A stretch of DNA of 38,413 nucleotides from assembly GCA_028281165.1 (NCBI GenBank), contig JANQKI010000136.1, positions 1-38,413 of the forward strand. Reading direction: 5' to 3'. Position numbers and translations under genes: made by a program. This DNA comes from Opitutaceae bacterium (lineage in GTDB: Bacteria > Verrucomicrobiota > Verrucomicrobiia > Opitutales > Opitutaceae). Position 1 is the first letter of the stretch. Every line of letters begins with the position of its first letter. Of this stretch, positions 23,647 through 31,125 are shown in pieces. The notes under the pieces were generated by a model. That model ran no database searches and had not been told where the DNA came from. It was given only the letters and a program-made list of their open reading frames with translations.

Positions 23647-23793
23647 CGATATTTTTACTCTCTATCCGAGTCTGTGGTTCTTATTCATCTTTGCCAAGGC
23701 TACAGCCCCGTGAAACTAGCTCTTGTAATCTGAAAGGGTATTTTAGAACTTTGGCGTTCGAGACAGTTTTGGGGATTGGTTCTTAAATCTAGT

Positions 23794-24348
23794 ATGTTGA
23801 AAAGCATTTTACGAAAACAGCATTTTGATTCGAAAGACACTGTTTCCCTTGCTCGCGATCTTTTGGGAAAATACCTCGTCGTTGGCTCTTCGAATGGAGA
23901 TAGGCCTATCGCTTTGCCGATAACGGAAGCTGAAGCCTACGATGGACCTGAAGACCTGGCTTGTCATGCGAGCAAAGGGAAGACCAAAAGAACGGAAGTG
24001 ATGTTTGGTCAGGCGGGAGCCTGGTATGTCTATTTGATTTACGGCATGTACGATATGCTTAATCTGGTGACCGGTCCTATCGATTATCCAGCGGCCATTC
24101 TGATTCGCGGTGTATTAGGAATTTCAGGACCCGGTCGATTAACCAGACGTCTAGAGATCAATCGCGACTTTAACGGAAAGATGGCAAATCCGCGTAATCG
24201 ACTTCATTTAGAAGATCGAGGCCTAGCCTTCAGCGATTCTCAAATCGATGTGACGCCTCGTATTGGGGTCGACTATGCCAAGGAATGGGCCAGCAAGCCT
24301 TACCGATTCGTTCTGAAGAAAGAAGTGGAGAAGGAAATCAGTTCTTAG
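23794..24348 (+). CDS. DNA-3-methyladenine glycosylase (AAG/MPG family)
   Basis: 184 residues from ATG 23794; an in-frame TTG six codons earlier (23776) is possible but less likely. It excises alkylated purines to start base-excision repair. The family pattern is clear: ARDLLGKYLVV, the catalytic-Glu segment TEAEAYDGPEDLACHA, GAWYVYLIYGMYDMLNLV with the intercalating-loop region, AAILIRG and GPGRLTRRLEIN. Length is normal for bacterial forms. It ends tail to tail with the DUF3108 gene, overlapping by 11 bases, and lies about 1 kb from the exonuclease-ligase gene, making a small DNA-repair neighbourhood. Confidence 0.94.
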   Translation: MLKSILRKQHFDSKDTVSLARDLLGKYLVVGSSNGDRPIALPITEAEAYDGPEDLACHASKGKTKRTEVMFGQAGAWYVYLIYGMYDMLNLVTGPIDYPAAILIRGVLGISGPGRLTRRLEINRDFNGKMANPRNRLHLEDRGLAFSDSQIDVTPRIGVDYAKEWASKPYRFVLKKEVEKEISS

Positions 24349-25234
24349 CCACCAAGGCCTCGCCCGTCAATTCATAGTGATTGAGGCGCATTGAGGCGGT
24401 GCCGATACTGGTTTTCAGATCGAAGCGGAGCGGAATGCGACGAGAGTCGGTCGAGATCCAGATAGCGAAGTTGCCCCCTTCTCGGAAAATTTTGCTTTGC
24501 GGGTAAGCCGTAACGGGTTCGATACGATAGGCTTCCATTTTTCCGAATCGCGTATTTATATTCTCGGTACCGAATATTTTCATTTCGATAAAGTAGAATT
24601 TCCCTCTCGAACTTATTAGCAATGGGTAGACTTCGCCTTCCTGCAAATCCCAGCTTCGTATTTGGAGCAGGGATGAAGCATAGTCGAGCGGATAGGGATA
24701 GGGAAGAGGTTTCGTTCCACATCGATGCGGATTGTGGGCATCGAAATGATCCATGGTTCCGTTTTCGTAATCGAAGGTAGTTTTGGTCTCAGAGAGGGTG
24801 GAGCGTGTTTTCCCATTAACCACGTTTGTATCCATTCTCCAATGATCCGTATCGAGTACTGTTTCTGCTTTGAGGGTCATAGGGTAGAAGGAGCGAATCA
24901 GTCCTTTTGATGCCGTCTCCATTCGGATGACGAATTTTTCTCCCGCTGTTTCGTTCTTTCGATCCGTTTCGATGACAATTTGGCCGGCCTTGCGAAAGAT
25001 CCCCCATTGAGCGTGAAACGTGAACTTTTCTCCTGGCTTGAACGCTCTTCCGCGGATTGAAGCGTCGGCGAAATGGGCTTCAGGCCATTGCAGATTTTCT
25101 TCGGGGATGAGAGTAGAATCCTCAGCCAGCGGGTCCTCTTTCTTTTTGGAATTTCCCTTATCTGCCGAAGCTCCTATACCTCCCAAAGCCACTAGCAGGA
25201 CGGCGCTCAATCTAAAAAGCTTCGTTGTATCCAT
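24338..25234 (-). CDS. Exported DUF3108-family protein
   Basis: 298 residues from ATG 25234, chosen because it opens directly into a signal peptide (basic start, LFRLSAVLLVALGGIGASA); an upstream ATG at 25276 adds 14 unlikely residues. After a Lys/Glu-rich linker the mature part has the DUF3108 pattern: GEKFTFHAQWGIFRKAGQIV, later AETVLDTDHWRMDT and GKMEAYRIEP, ending with IWISTDSRRIPLRFDLKTSIG. The family is a periplasmic beta-rich domain of unknown function found in many Gram-negative bacteria. It is downstream of the exonuclease-ligase gene on the same strand (93-base gap). Confidence 0.88.
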   Translation of the reverse strand: MDTTKLFRLSAVLLVALGGIGASADKGNSKKKEDPLAEDSTLIPEENLQWPEAHFADASIRGRAFKPGEKFTFHAQWGIFRKAGQIVIETDRKNETAGEKFVIRMETASKGLIRSFYPMTLKAETVLDTDHWRMDTNVVNGKTRSTLSETKTTFDYENGTMDHFDAHNPHRCGTKPLPYPYPLDYASSLLQIRSWDLQEGEVYPLLISSRGKFYFIEMKIFGTENINTRFGKMEAYRIEPVTAYPQSKIFREGGNFAIWISTDSRRIPLRFDLKTSIGTASMRLNHYELTGEALVAKN

Positions 25235-25327
25235 GTGTAACGCTCGTTTGGTACAGCCAGATGTTTTGATGATCAATTTTTACCGAAGTTCCGATTATTG
25301 AAGAGCTCTACGATTTTATAGCAATCG

Positions 25328-28021
25328 TCAGTTTCCAGTCTTACTTTCATTTTCAGTGGCGGCGCAAAGCCTTTCGCATTGCTCCAGCGTATCGATTTGA
25401 TCGAGGGTCTTGTCGGTACGAATCCGCTTTATGCGAGGAAATCTCAATGCGAATCCCGAATCATGACGCTGGCTTCTTTGAATAGTGTCGAAGGCTATTT
25501 CCAGCACTGTGTCCGGTTTTACGATTTTTCTATATCCTTCATTTTCAATGGCTTGTTCTTTAAAGTGGTAGGTTAGGCGCTCGATCTCCGTGTCTCTCAA
25601 GCCGGTGTAGGCCTTGCCGATCGTCTTCAATTCACCGGTCCTTTCATCCCTCACAGCGAAGGTGTAGTCGGAGAGTACGTCCTTGCGTTTGCCGTGGCCA
25701 TATTCCGCCGCCACGACCACAACATCCAAAGTGGCATACGCTTTTTTGAGTTTAAGCCAGGAATTGCCACGCCTGCCGGGAGTGTAGTTAGAACTGGGAT
25801 CCTTCAACATTAGTCCCTCATTTCCTCGTTTTCTAGCTGATAAAAAAGCTGCTTCGATGGCCTTGGCTCCCTTGATTTGATAAGCGGGAGCTATACGTGC
25901 CGAAGCGTTCGCGTTTAGCTGATCCATTCTATTCCTTCTTTCGGAAAGTGGCTCTTTTAACAGGCTGATTCCCTCCATCCAGAGCAAATCGTAGAGCCAA
26001 AGAATAACAGGAACTTCTTCCCCCAAAAAAAGATCGGCTCCTTTTCTTCCCAAGCGTCTTTGGAGATCAGCGAAAGGCAGTGGTCTTTCGTTGTCCCAAG
26101 CCACAATCTCTCCATCACCAATGAAATTTTGAGTTACCTCACGCACGGCCGCTACGATTTCGGGGAATTGATGCGTGATAGGATTCAGGTCTCTACTGTA
26201 GAGTTCTACGCGCTCGCCAACCTTGTGGATTTGGCATCGAATGCCGTCATACTTGTCTTCAGCCCACACGGTTTCTCCGAGTCGTTTAACGATTGATTCG
26301 CCATCCGGTTCCGGGTTTGCCAGCATGAATTGAAGTGGATTGAAAACTTCCAGACGAATCTCCTCCAGACGATTCTCTTTAGCGGCTAGGACTACCTTAA
26401 CGATATCGCCGCATCTCAAGTTGGCCTCTCGCGTTTCGCCCTTATCTACTTCGTAGCAATTGGCTATCGCTTCTTCTACGAGCCCCTCTTTCATACCGAT
26501 TCGCAGATCTCCGCTGATGATTTTCATCAGATATTTTCCTTCCAAGGGAGCGAGCTTGCGAAACTCTTCAGTCAGGATGGAATGCCGGAAAGTCGGGCTT
26601 GGAGCCATCGCCAGATTTTCGAAAAGCAAGCGTATCTGATGAATGGATCTCTGAGGCTTTGTATTCAAACTTTTGAGCAAGGCGACGGCAACGTCAGAGC
26701 TGTCACGAATATCCTTATATAAAAACTTGAAATCGGCCTCGCTTGCTTGAGCTGCGCCAAGTATCGACTGTTTGATAAGCGACCAGCCGATGTTAAGTCT
26801 ATGCCCCGATGATTGCGGAAAGGGCCGACCTGTTAGAAAGAGACAGGTGTAAGCAGCATCTTCGGGCTTTTGCTTCTTGAGGTGTTTGGCGAGCAGTTCG
26901 ACTTTCTGGTTTTTACTATCAGTATCGCCAATAGCGTCACAGAGTTGGCAAAAACGCAAAAAAGCCTCTGCGGGCAGATTTTCCGCGTCCTGCTCGCTAT
27001 TTTCGGCGACATTGGAAAATCGCTTGCTAGGCAGTTCGACCTCGATGTCGAAAGACATCTGATTCTCTTTCCCAAGGGCAAAGGCATCATAGCCATCATT
27101 CCTCAAGGTCTGAGCGAACTCTTCGGCAAATCCATGCATGGTAAGGATTTTCGATGGCTGGACACGTGAAACCATTTCTTGCAGATCCAAGAAGTCCGCG
27201 TGGTCGGAAAGCGGGAAGACCTTATCGCATTGAAATCGATAAATGGCGTTTGGATCATTGGCCCACCCTGAAAGCATAGCGGTCTTTCGATTCTGAATAC
27301 GCTTTAGCCAACTTGACTTGCTGGACAAAGGCGGGGAGATGATCACATGATCCGCATAGCTGGATTCTTCGAAATCCTTGAATGCTGGAAATTCGATGCC
27401 GACGTCCATGCAAGCCCGCGTAAGCTTGGCTGGCTGCGGGTGCATCATGATTTTCAAGTTCGCCTTTTCCAAGCATCTTAGAGCTTCTTGGCTTTTACCT
27501 AGCGAATAGCCAAAAAGAACGGGAACCTCTCCGTTTTCGATCGTTTCCTGGCAAAAGCGAATGAGGTCCTCAACCACTTCCTGGGCCGGAGGAAAAACGT
27601 ACCGAGGCAGGCCATAAGTTGTCTCCATAATCAGGATATCCGCTCGAGGGGCTTGGCAAGGCTCAGCCGATTGGCCTGGCGTTAGTTTAAAATCACCTGT
27701 GTAAAGTAGGGATACTCCCTCTTTTTCTAGCCACAGCATGGCTGAACCAATGATATGACCAGCTGGATAGAGCGTAGCGTTAATGCCGGGTTCGATCTCG
27801 AAGGGCTCTTCGAATTTATGGATCCGCCATTCTCTTTCGCCACCAATCCGCTCCTGTATCAGTCTAGCGGTTACGTCGCTACAAAGAATCGATTGGTGAT
27901 CCCCCAGATGATCGAAATGAGCGTGTGAAACGAAAGCTTTCTCTATGGGTTTCCTCGCATCGAGTCGCCAGCCGATTTCCGGCAAATAGATTCCATTGTC
28001 GAGCTTGACTTTCCACGTCAT
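25328..28021 (-). CDS. Fused MBL-fold DNA exonuclease and ATP-dependent DNA ligase
   Basis: 897 residues in one uninterrupted frame. Residues 1-335 form a metallo-beta-lactamase/beta-CASP nuclease like the ligase-associated exonuclease family: HAHFDH (33-38), AGH (87-89), D110 in LYTGDF, and SDHADF (272-277). Residues about 350-897 form an ATP-dependent DNA ligase: N-terminal DNA-binding domain (about 350-560), adenylated lysine K590 in AEDKYDGIRC, motif IV EGLMLK (735-740), motif V WLKLKK (755-760), then the OB domain. In many bacteria these are separate adjacent genes with a DEXH helicase and a phosphoesterase; here they are one chain and the other two partners are absent from the window. 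Likely role: end processing and sealing in DNA damage repair. Confidence 0.93.
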   Translation of the reverse strand: MTWKVKLDNGIYLPEIGWRLDARKPIEKAFVSHAHFDHLGDHQSILCSDVTARLIQERIGGEREWRIHKFEEPFEIEPGINATLYPAGHIIGSAMLWLEKEGVSLLYTGDFKLTPGQSAEPCQAPRADILIMETTYGLPRYVFPPAQEVVEDLIRFCQETIENGEVPVLFGYSLGKSQEALRCLEKANLKIMMHPQPAKLTRACMDVGIEFPAFKDFEESSYADHVIISPPLSSKSSWLKRIQNRKTAMLSGWANDPNAIYRFQCDKVFPLSDHADFLDLQEMVSRVQPSKILTMHGFAEEFAQTLRNDGYDAFALGKENQMSFDIEVELPSKRFSNVAENSEQDAENLPAEAFLRFCQLCDAIGDTDSKNQKVELLAKHLKKQKPEDAAYTCLFLTGRPFPQSSGHRLNIGWSLIKQSILGAAQASEADFKFLYKDIRDSSDVAVALLKSLNTKPQRSIHQIRLLFENLAMAPSPTFRHSILTEEFRKLAPLEGKYLMKIISGDLRIGMKEGLVEEAIANCYEVDKGETREANLRCGDIVKVVLAAKENRLEEIRLEVFNPLQFMLANPEPDGESIVKRLGETVWAEDKYDGIRCQIHKVGERVELYSRDLNPITHQFPEIVAAVREVTQNFIGDGEIVAWDNERPLPFADLQRRLGRKGADLFLGEEVPVILWLYDLLWMEGISLLKEPLSERRNRMDQLNANASARIAPAYQIKGAKAIEAAFLSARKRGNEGLMLKDPSSNYTPGRRGNSWLKLKKAYATLDVVVVAAEYGHGKRKDVLSDYTFAVRDERTGELKTIGKAYTGLRDTEIERLTYHFKEQAIENEGYRKIVKPDTVLEIAFDTIQRSQRHDSGFALRFPRIKRIRTDKTLDQIDTLEQCERLCAATENESKTGN

Positions 28022-28040
28022 GGAACTGATTGGGGCCTTT

Positions 28041-28457
28041 TTATATGCCTCTACGATCTAGGCTGAGCCTGCCTGGTCCGATCAATATAAGGGCCAAGAA
28101 GGTAAGCCCCAGCTGAGTCATCACTAGAATGTGGGGTACGGAGTCGCCCGTGATCAAAGCATTGGCAACGGCGAAGCCCATGACGACTGTCAGGAAGGCT
28201 GCAATGCCTCGGGTAAAGAGACCTACTACAATAAGCAGTCCGCCAAAAGATTGAGCCATCAGCGAAGCCAGGCCAAAAAACAAATGTAGGGAATCAACAC
28301 CTACAAGGCTCATCGCTTCTCCCGTATCTTTCCAAACGTCCGGTCCGCCGATGAAACGAGGAAAGCCATAATAGGCGATCAGCGAGCCAGCGCCTAGTCT
28401 CAGTAAGAGAACTCCAATAAAGTCAAATCTGCTGAGGTAGTTGAGGGAGAATTTCAT
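28041..28457 (-). CDS. DoxX-family membrane protein
   Basis: 138 residues with four predicted membrane spans (about 12-32, 55-78, 82-102, 108-127). The first helix carries the family pattern LLLRLGAGSLIAYYGFPRFIGG, and the loops DSLHLFFGLASL and LIVVGLFTRGIAAF fit DoxX/DoxD-like proteins. The molecular role of most bacterial DoxX proteins is uncertain, with suggestions around redox or quinone-linked stress functions. The gene is 19 bases upstream of the exonuclease-ligase gene and may be cotranscribed with it. Confidence 0.88.
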   Translation of the reverse strand: MKFSLNYLSRFDFIGVLLLRLGAGSLIAYYGFPRFIGGPDVWKDTGEAMSLVGVDSLHLFFGLASLMAQSFGGLLIVVGLFTRGIAAFLTVVMGFAVANALITGDSVPHILVMTQLGLTFLALILIGPGRLSLDRRGI

Positions 28458-28562
28458 TTATTCGCGTTGCTAAATGGATGGGAAGCTTTCCTGTAATTTT
28501 AGAAAGCCGCTCGTGTTGTTTGATCCATGCAAGCGCATTGCCGGAATATGGCAACGCGAGAT

Positions 28563-29162
28563 CTATTTTAATAGAAGCCAACCTTTTTCCACGCACTCCT
28601 CGATGAGCGATTCGGCGAATTGCCAAAGCTCTTGGCTACCACTCTCGATCCTGCTGTTTACTCGCCGAACATCTTCGGCTGTTATGCCGTGATCATTCCA
28701 GGCTTTGCCCTCCGCTAAGTAATTTAGCAGCATTGGGTGCATCCGATCGATGGTTTTGGCAAAGATAGCCTCTTTCGATTTCCCTGCTTCGAACTCTTCC
28801 CAAATCTCGCGGTAGGCTCTTTCTTGATCTTCCGGGAGCATTCCAAAAATTCGGTCTGCTGCCTGGCTTTCCTTTTCGTACTGGCTTTTCTTCGCCTCCT
28901 CGTCGTAGATGTAGGTGTCGCCCGCATCGATTTCCACGATGTCGTGGATGATAGCCATTTTCAGGACCTTGAGCAGATCCAGGTCGGGCTGATTAGAATG
29001 CTCGATAAGAATCATGGCCATCAGGCAAAAGTGCCATGAGTGCTCGGCGTCGTTCTCGTGGCGCGATTGGTCGCTGATGTAGGAACGTCGAAAAACGTTC
29101 TTTACCTTGTCAACTTCCGCGATGAAGGCGATTTGCTGTCGGAGACGATTCGAGGGAGACAT
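28563..29162 (-). CDS. HD-domain phosphohydrolase (YfbR/HDDC2-like)
   Basis: 199 residues. The metal-binding HD signature is visible as HENDAEHSWHF (His), IIHDIVEIDAGD (His-Asp) and a later Asp in KTIDRMHPML. Overall order matches the HD hydrolase group containing E. coli YfbR 5'-deoxynucleotidase and human HDDC2. It probably removes phosphate from (deoxy)nucleotide monophosphates in the cytoplasm; substrate choice cannot be read by eye. It begins 9 bases after the dtd stop codon, so it is almost certainly in the same operon. Confidence 0.9.
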   Translation of the reverse strand: MSPSNRLRQQIAFIAEVDKVKNVFRRSYISDQSRHENDAEHSWHFCLMAMILIEHSNQPDLDLLKVLKMAIIHDIVEIDAGDTYIYDEEAKKSQYEKESQAADRIFGMLPEDQERAYREIWEEFEAGKSKEAIFAKTIDRMHPMLLNYLAEGKAWNDHGITAEDVRRVNSRIESGSQELWQFAESLIEECVEKGWLLLK

Positions 29163-29171
29163 GAAATAAAG

Positions 29172-29624
29172 CTATTCTCTGTTTTTTGTATCCAGATTTA
29201 TGGTGACGGGACCGTCGTTGATGAGAGCTACTTTCATGTTGGCTGCAAAGACGCCCGTTTTGGGTAGCTTCCCCGTTTGCCTCTTAAGTTCTTCGACCAA
29301 CTCCTTGTAGAGAGCATTGCCCAATTCGGGTGGGGCCGCATCGTTAAAGGAGGGGCGATTCCCTTTTCTTGTCGAGGCGATAAGCGTGAACTGGCTCACT
29401 ACTAGAATTTCTCCAACTATCTGGGAAAGATTCGTATTCATTTGTCCCTCTTCGTCCTCGAATACGCGCATATTGACGATTTTTCGGCTCATCCACTGAA
29501 CGTCCTCATGCGTATCCTCTTTGTGGACACCAAGCAGAACGAGCAGTCCTCTGCCAATAGAAGAGTGAACCTTGCCGTCGATCGTAACCGAAGCTTCGCT
29601 TACGCGTTGAACGACGGCCTTCAC
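29172..29624 (-). CDS. dtd: D-aminoacyl-tRNA deacylase
   Basis: 150 residues from the GTG at 29624. The frame stays open upstream, but GTG-AAG encodes the canonical start (M/V)KAVVQRVSEASVTIDG, and the start falls 8 bases after the fabV stop; longer starts would run through fabV. Diagnostic motifs are SQFTLIAST (catalytic-pocket strand) and NDGPVTINLD (Gly-Pro cross-subunit motif). The enzyme removes D-amino acids wrongly attached to tRNA and acts as a dimer in the cytoplasm. It sits between fabV and the HD hydrolase gene with very short gaps. Confidence 0.95.
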   Translation of the reverse strand: MKAVVQRVSEASVTIDGKVHSSIGRGLLVLLGVHKEDTHEDVQWMSRKIVNMRVFEDEEGQMNTNLSQIVGEILVVSQFTLIASTRKGNRPSFNDAAPPELGNALYKELVEELKRQTGKLPKTGVFAANMKVALINDGPVTINLDTKNRE

Positions 29625-29632
29625 AGCGGGAT

Positions 29633-30820
29633 TTATTCGAATTCGACTACTGGATCGATGTCCTTTTCGTAGTCGACGCTTGGCTGCAGAAAGCCGAATA
29701 TCTTGAGAAACTCTTCCTGATAACCGGCGAAGTCGGTTAGCTCGTCTATGTTTCCCGTTTCCACCTTCGGCCAAACCTCAGCAACCGCTTCCTGAATTTC
29801 AGATTTCATTTCTAAATCGTCCATACGAATCAGTCCGAGCTCGTCTTGGGGCACATCGCCGGATCCGTTGTAAAGGCGTTCGGAAAACAGTCGCTGCATC
29901 TGCTCGATACACCCTTCGTGTCCACCGAGCTCCTTCATGACTTTGAATAGGATAGTGATATAGAGATTAACGCCGGGGATGGCGGAGCTGGATTGCGTCA
30001 CTACCGCTTTGTTTACCGACACATAAGCTTGGCCGTTAAGGCCTTCTAGATTTTCGTTGATGGCTTTCTTAGCTCTTCGCAGATCAAGCTTTGCTTGTCC
30101 GATGGTGCCATCCCTGTAAACAGGCCAAGTTGCTTTGGGACCTATGTAATCGTAGGCGACGGTTTTGCAGTTTTCGGCCAAGACATCGGCATCCTTTAGG
30201 GCCTGTATCCAAAGTTCCCAGTCTTCGCCGCCCATCACCTTAACAGTATTGCGAATGTCCTCATCAGTCGCCGCTTCAAGCGTAGCTTCTTCGATCGTCT
30301 TCTTGTCTGTATCCAAATACTTATTGGAATACGCGTTGCCAATTGGTTTCAGAACGGATTTATAGACTCCTCCGGTTTCCGGGTCCGTTCTGCGAGGAGC
30401 GCCGATCGAGTACACCAGCAAATCGATTTTCCCCATGTTGGCCTTAGTGCGCTTAATGGCCTCAGCTTTAATTTCCTTCGAAAACGCGTCTCCATTGATA
30501 CTGCTGGCATAGAGGCCTGCGGACTTGGCTTCTTTCTCGAAGGCAACTGAATTGTACCAGCCTGCCGATGCGCAGCGCCCTCGCTCGGATGGACGTTCGA
30601 AAAACACGCCAAGCGTATTGGCATTGCTTCCGAATGCCGCCGCTATCCTAGAAGCGAGCCCGTAACCCTGCGAAGCTCCTACCACGAGTACGTTTTTCGG
30701 ACCACCTTCAATCACGCCTTTGCTTTTTACATGGTCGATCTGATTTTTCACGTTGGCAGCGCAGCCGTCAGGATGAGCCGTTATGCAGATGAATCCCTTA
30801 ACTCTAGGTTTTATGATCAT
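29633..30820 (-). CDS. fabV: Enoyl-ACP reductase, FabV type
   Basis: 395 residues, normal for FabV. It performs the last reduction of each fatty-acid elongation cycle using NADH, and replaces or supplements FabI. The NAD site is VLVVGASQGYGLASRIA (44-60). The catalytic pair Y235-x8-K244, longer than in FabI, is present, as are the N-terminal MIIKPRVKGFICITAHPDGC and the SIGAPRRTDP loop. FabV-type enzymes are known to be poorly sensitive to triclosan; whether this one is has not been tested. The start ATG overlaps no neighbour and is preceded by a 66-base gap to two tiny frames on the same strand. It leads a tight fabV-dtd-HD operon. Confidence 0.97.
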   Translation of the reverse strand: MIIKPRVKGFICITAHPDGCAANVKNQIDHVKSKGVIEGGPKNVLVVGASQGYGLASRIAAAFGSNANTLGVFFERPSERGRCASAGWYNSVAFEKEAKSAGLYASSINGDAFSKEIKAEAIKRTKANMGKIDLLVYSIGAPRRTDPETGGVYKSVLKPIGNAYSNKYLDTDKKTIEEATLEAATDEDIRNTVKVMGGEDWELWIQALKDADVLAENCKTVAYDYIGPKATWPVYRDGTIGQAKLDLRRAKKAINENLEGLNGQAYVSVNKAVVTQSSSAIPGVNLYITILFKVMKELGGHEGCIEQMQRLFSERLYNGSGDVPQDELGLIRMDDLEMKSEIQEAVAEVWPKVETGNIDELTDFAGYQEEFLKIFGFLQPSVDYEKDIDPVVEFE

Positions 30821-30886
30821 ATGAAAGTCGATTTGTGAGAAGCGATCGGAGGTCCGAAAGACCAGTCCTTGTCAGGAGTAGGGCGT

Positions 30887-30988
30887 TTATTTGGAATACT
30901 TTATGAGTATTATCCAGTCTAAAGCTTTTCTGGCCGCAATCAGGGAAAAGAAGAAGCCGTTTGCCAATTCGAAAAGCGATGGTTTCAT
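30887..30988 (-). CDS. Possible 33-codon small protein, overlapping the next tiny frame
   Basis: It starts at ATG 30988, overlapping the stop of the 30-codon frame by four bases (ATGA), and ends TAA at 30887. The product MKPSLFELANGFFFSLIAAR continues with a second hydrophobic patch (DWIILI). It lies 66 bases before fabV and could be a leader peptide or chance. An inverted repeat AATACT-TTATG-AGTATT (30895-30911) lies inside it. No homologue recognised. Confidence 0.25.
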   Translation of the reverse strand: MKPSLFELANGFFFSLIAARKALDWIILIKYSK

Positions 30989-31077
30989 AAAAGGGCCATT
31001 CCGATTATGCCGATAACGAGAAGAATGCCCAAAATGCTAAGGATCATCCTTTCCTGTTTTGTGGTTTTAAATAACAT
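30985..31077 (-). CDS. Possible 30-residue small membrane protein
   Basis: The frame from ATG 31077 to TGA 30985 encodes a short basic/polar start (MLFKTTKQERM) and one strongly hydrophobic helix (ILSILGILLVIGIIGMALL) ending at the C-terminus, the typical make-up of small bacterial membrane proteins. It lies in the roughly 305-base gap between fabV and the divergent thiol-reductase gene. It could also be the remnant N-terminus of a larger anchored protein, since similar openings occur in ComEA-like proteins. No Shine-Dalgarno sequence is seen, but neighbouring genes also lack one. Confidence 0.35.
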   Translation of the reverse strand: MLFKTTKQERMILSILGILLVIGIIGMALL

Positions 31078-31111
31078 ACGCGAGGAAGTTGGATTGAAGG
31101 TAATTGTGGGT

Positions 31112-31117
31112 AAGGAG
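31112..31117 (+). promoter_or_regulatory. Strong ribosome binding site of the thiol-reductase gene
   Basis: AAGGAG eight bases before ATG 31126 fixes that start. It stands out because most genes in this window have no recognisable Shine-Dalgarno sequence. Confidence 0.75.
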
Positions 31118-31125
31118 ATTTTCAT

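Noticed and set aside
29625..29774. 50-residue N-terminal extension of dtd
   Set aside because: It lies inside the fabV coding region and is Arg-rich out-of-frame text; GTG 29624 gives the canonical Dtd start.
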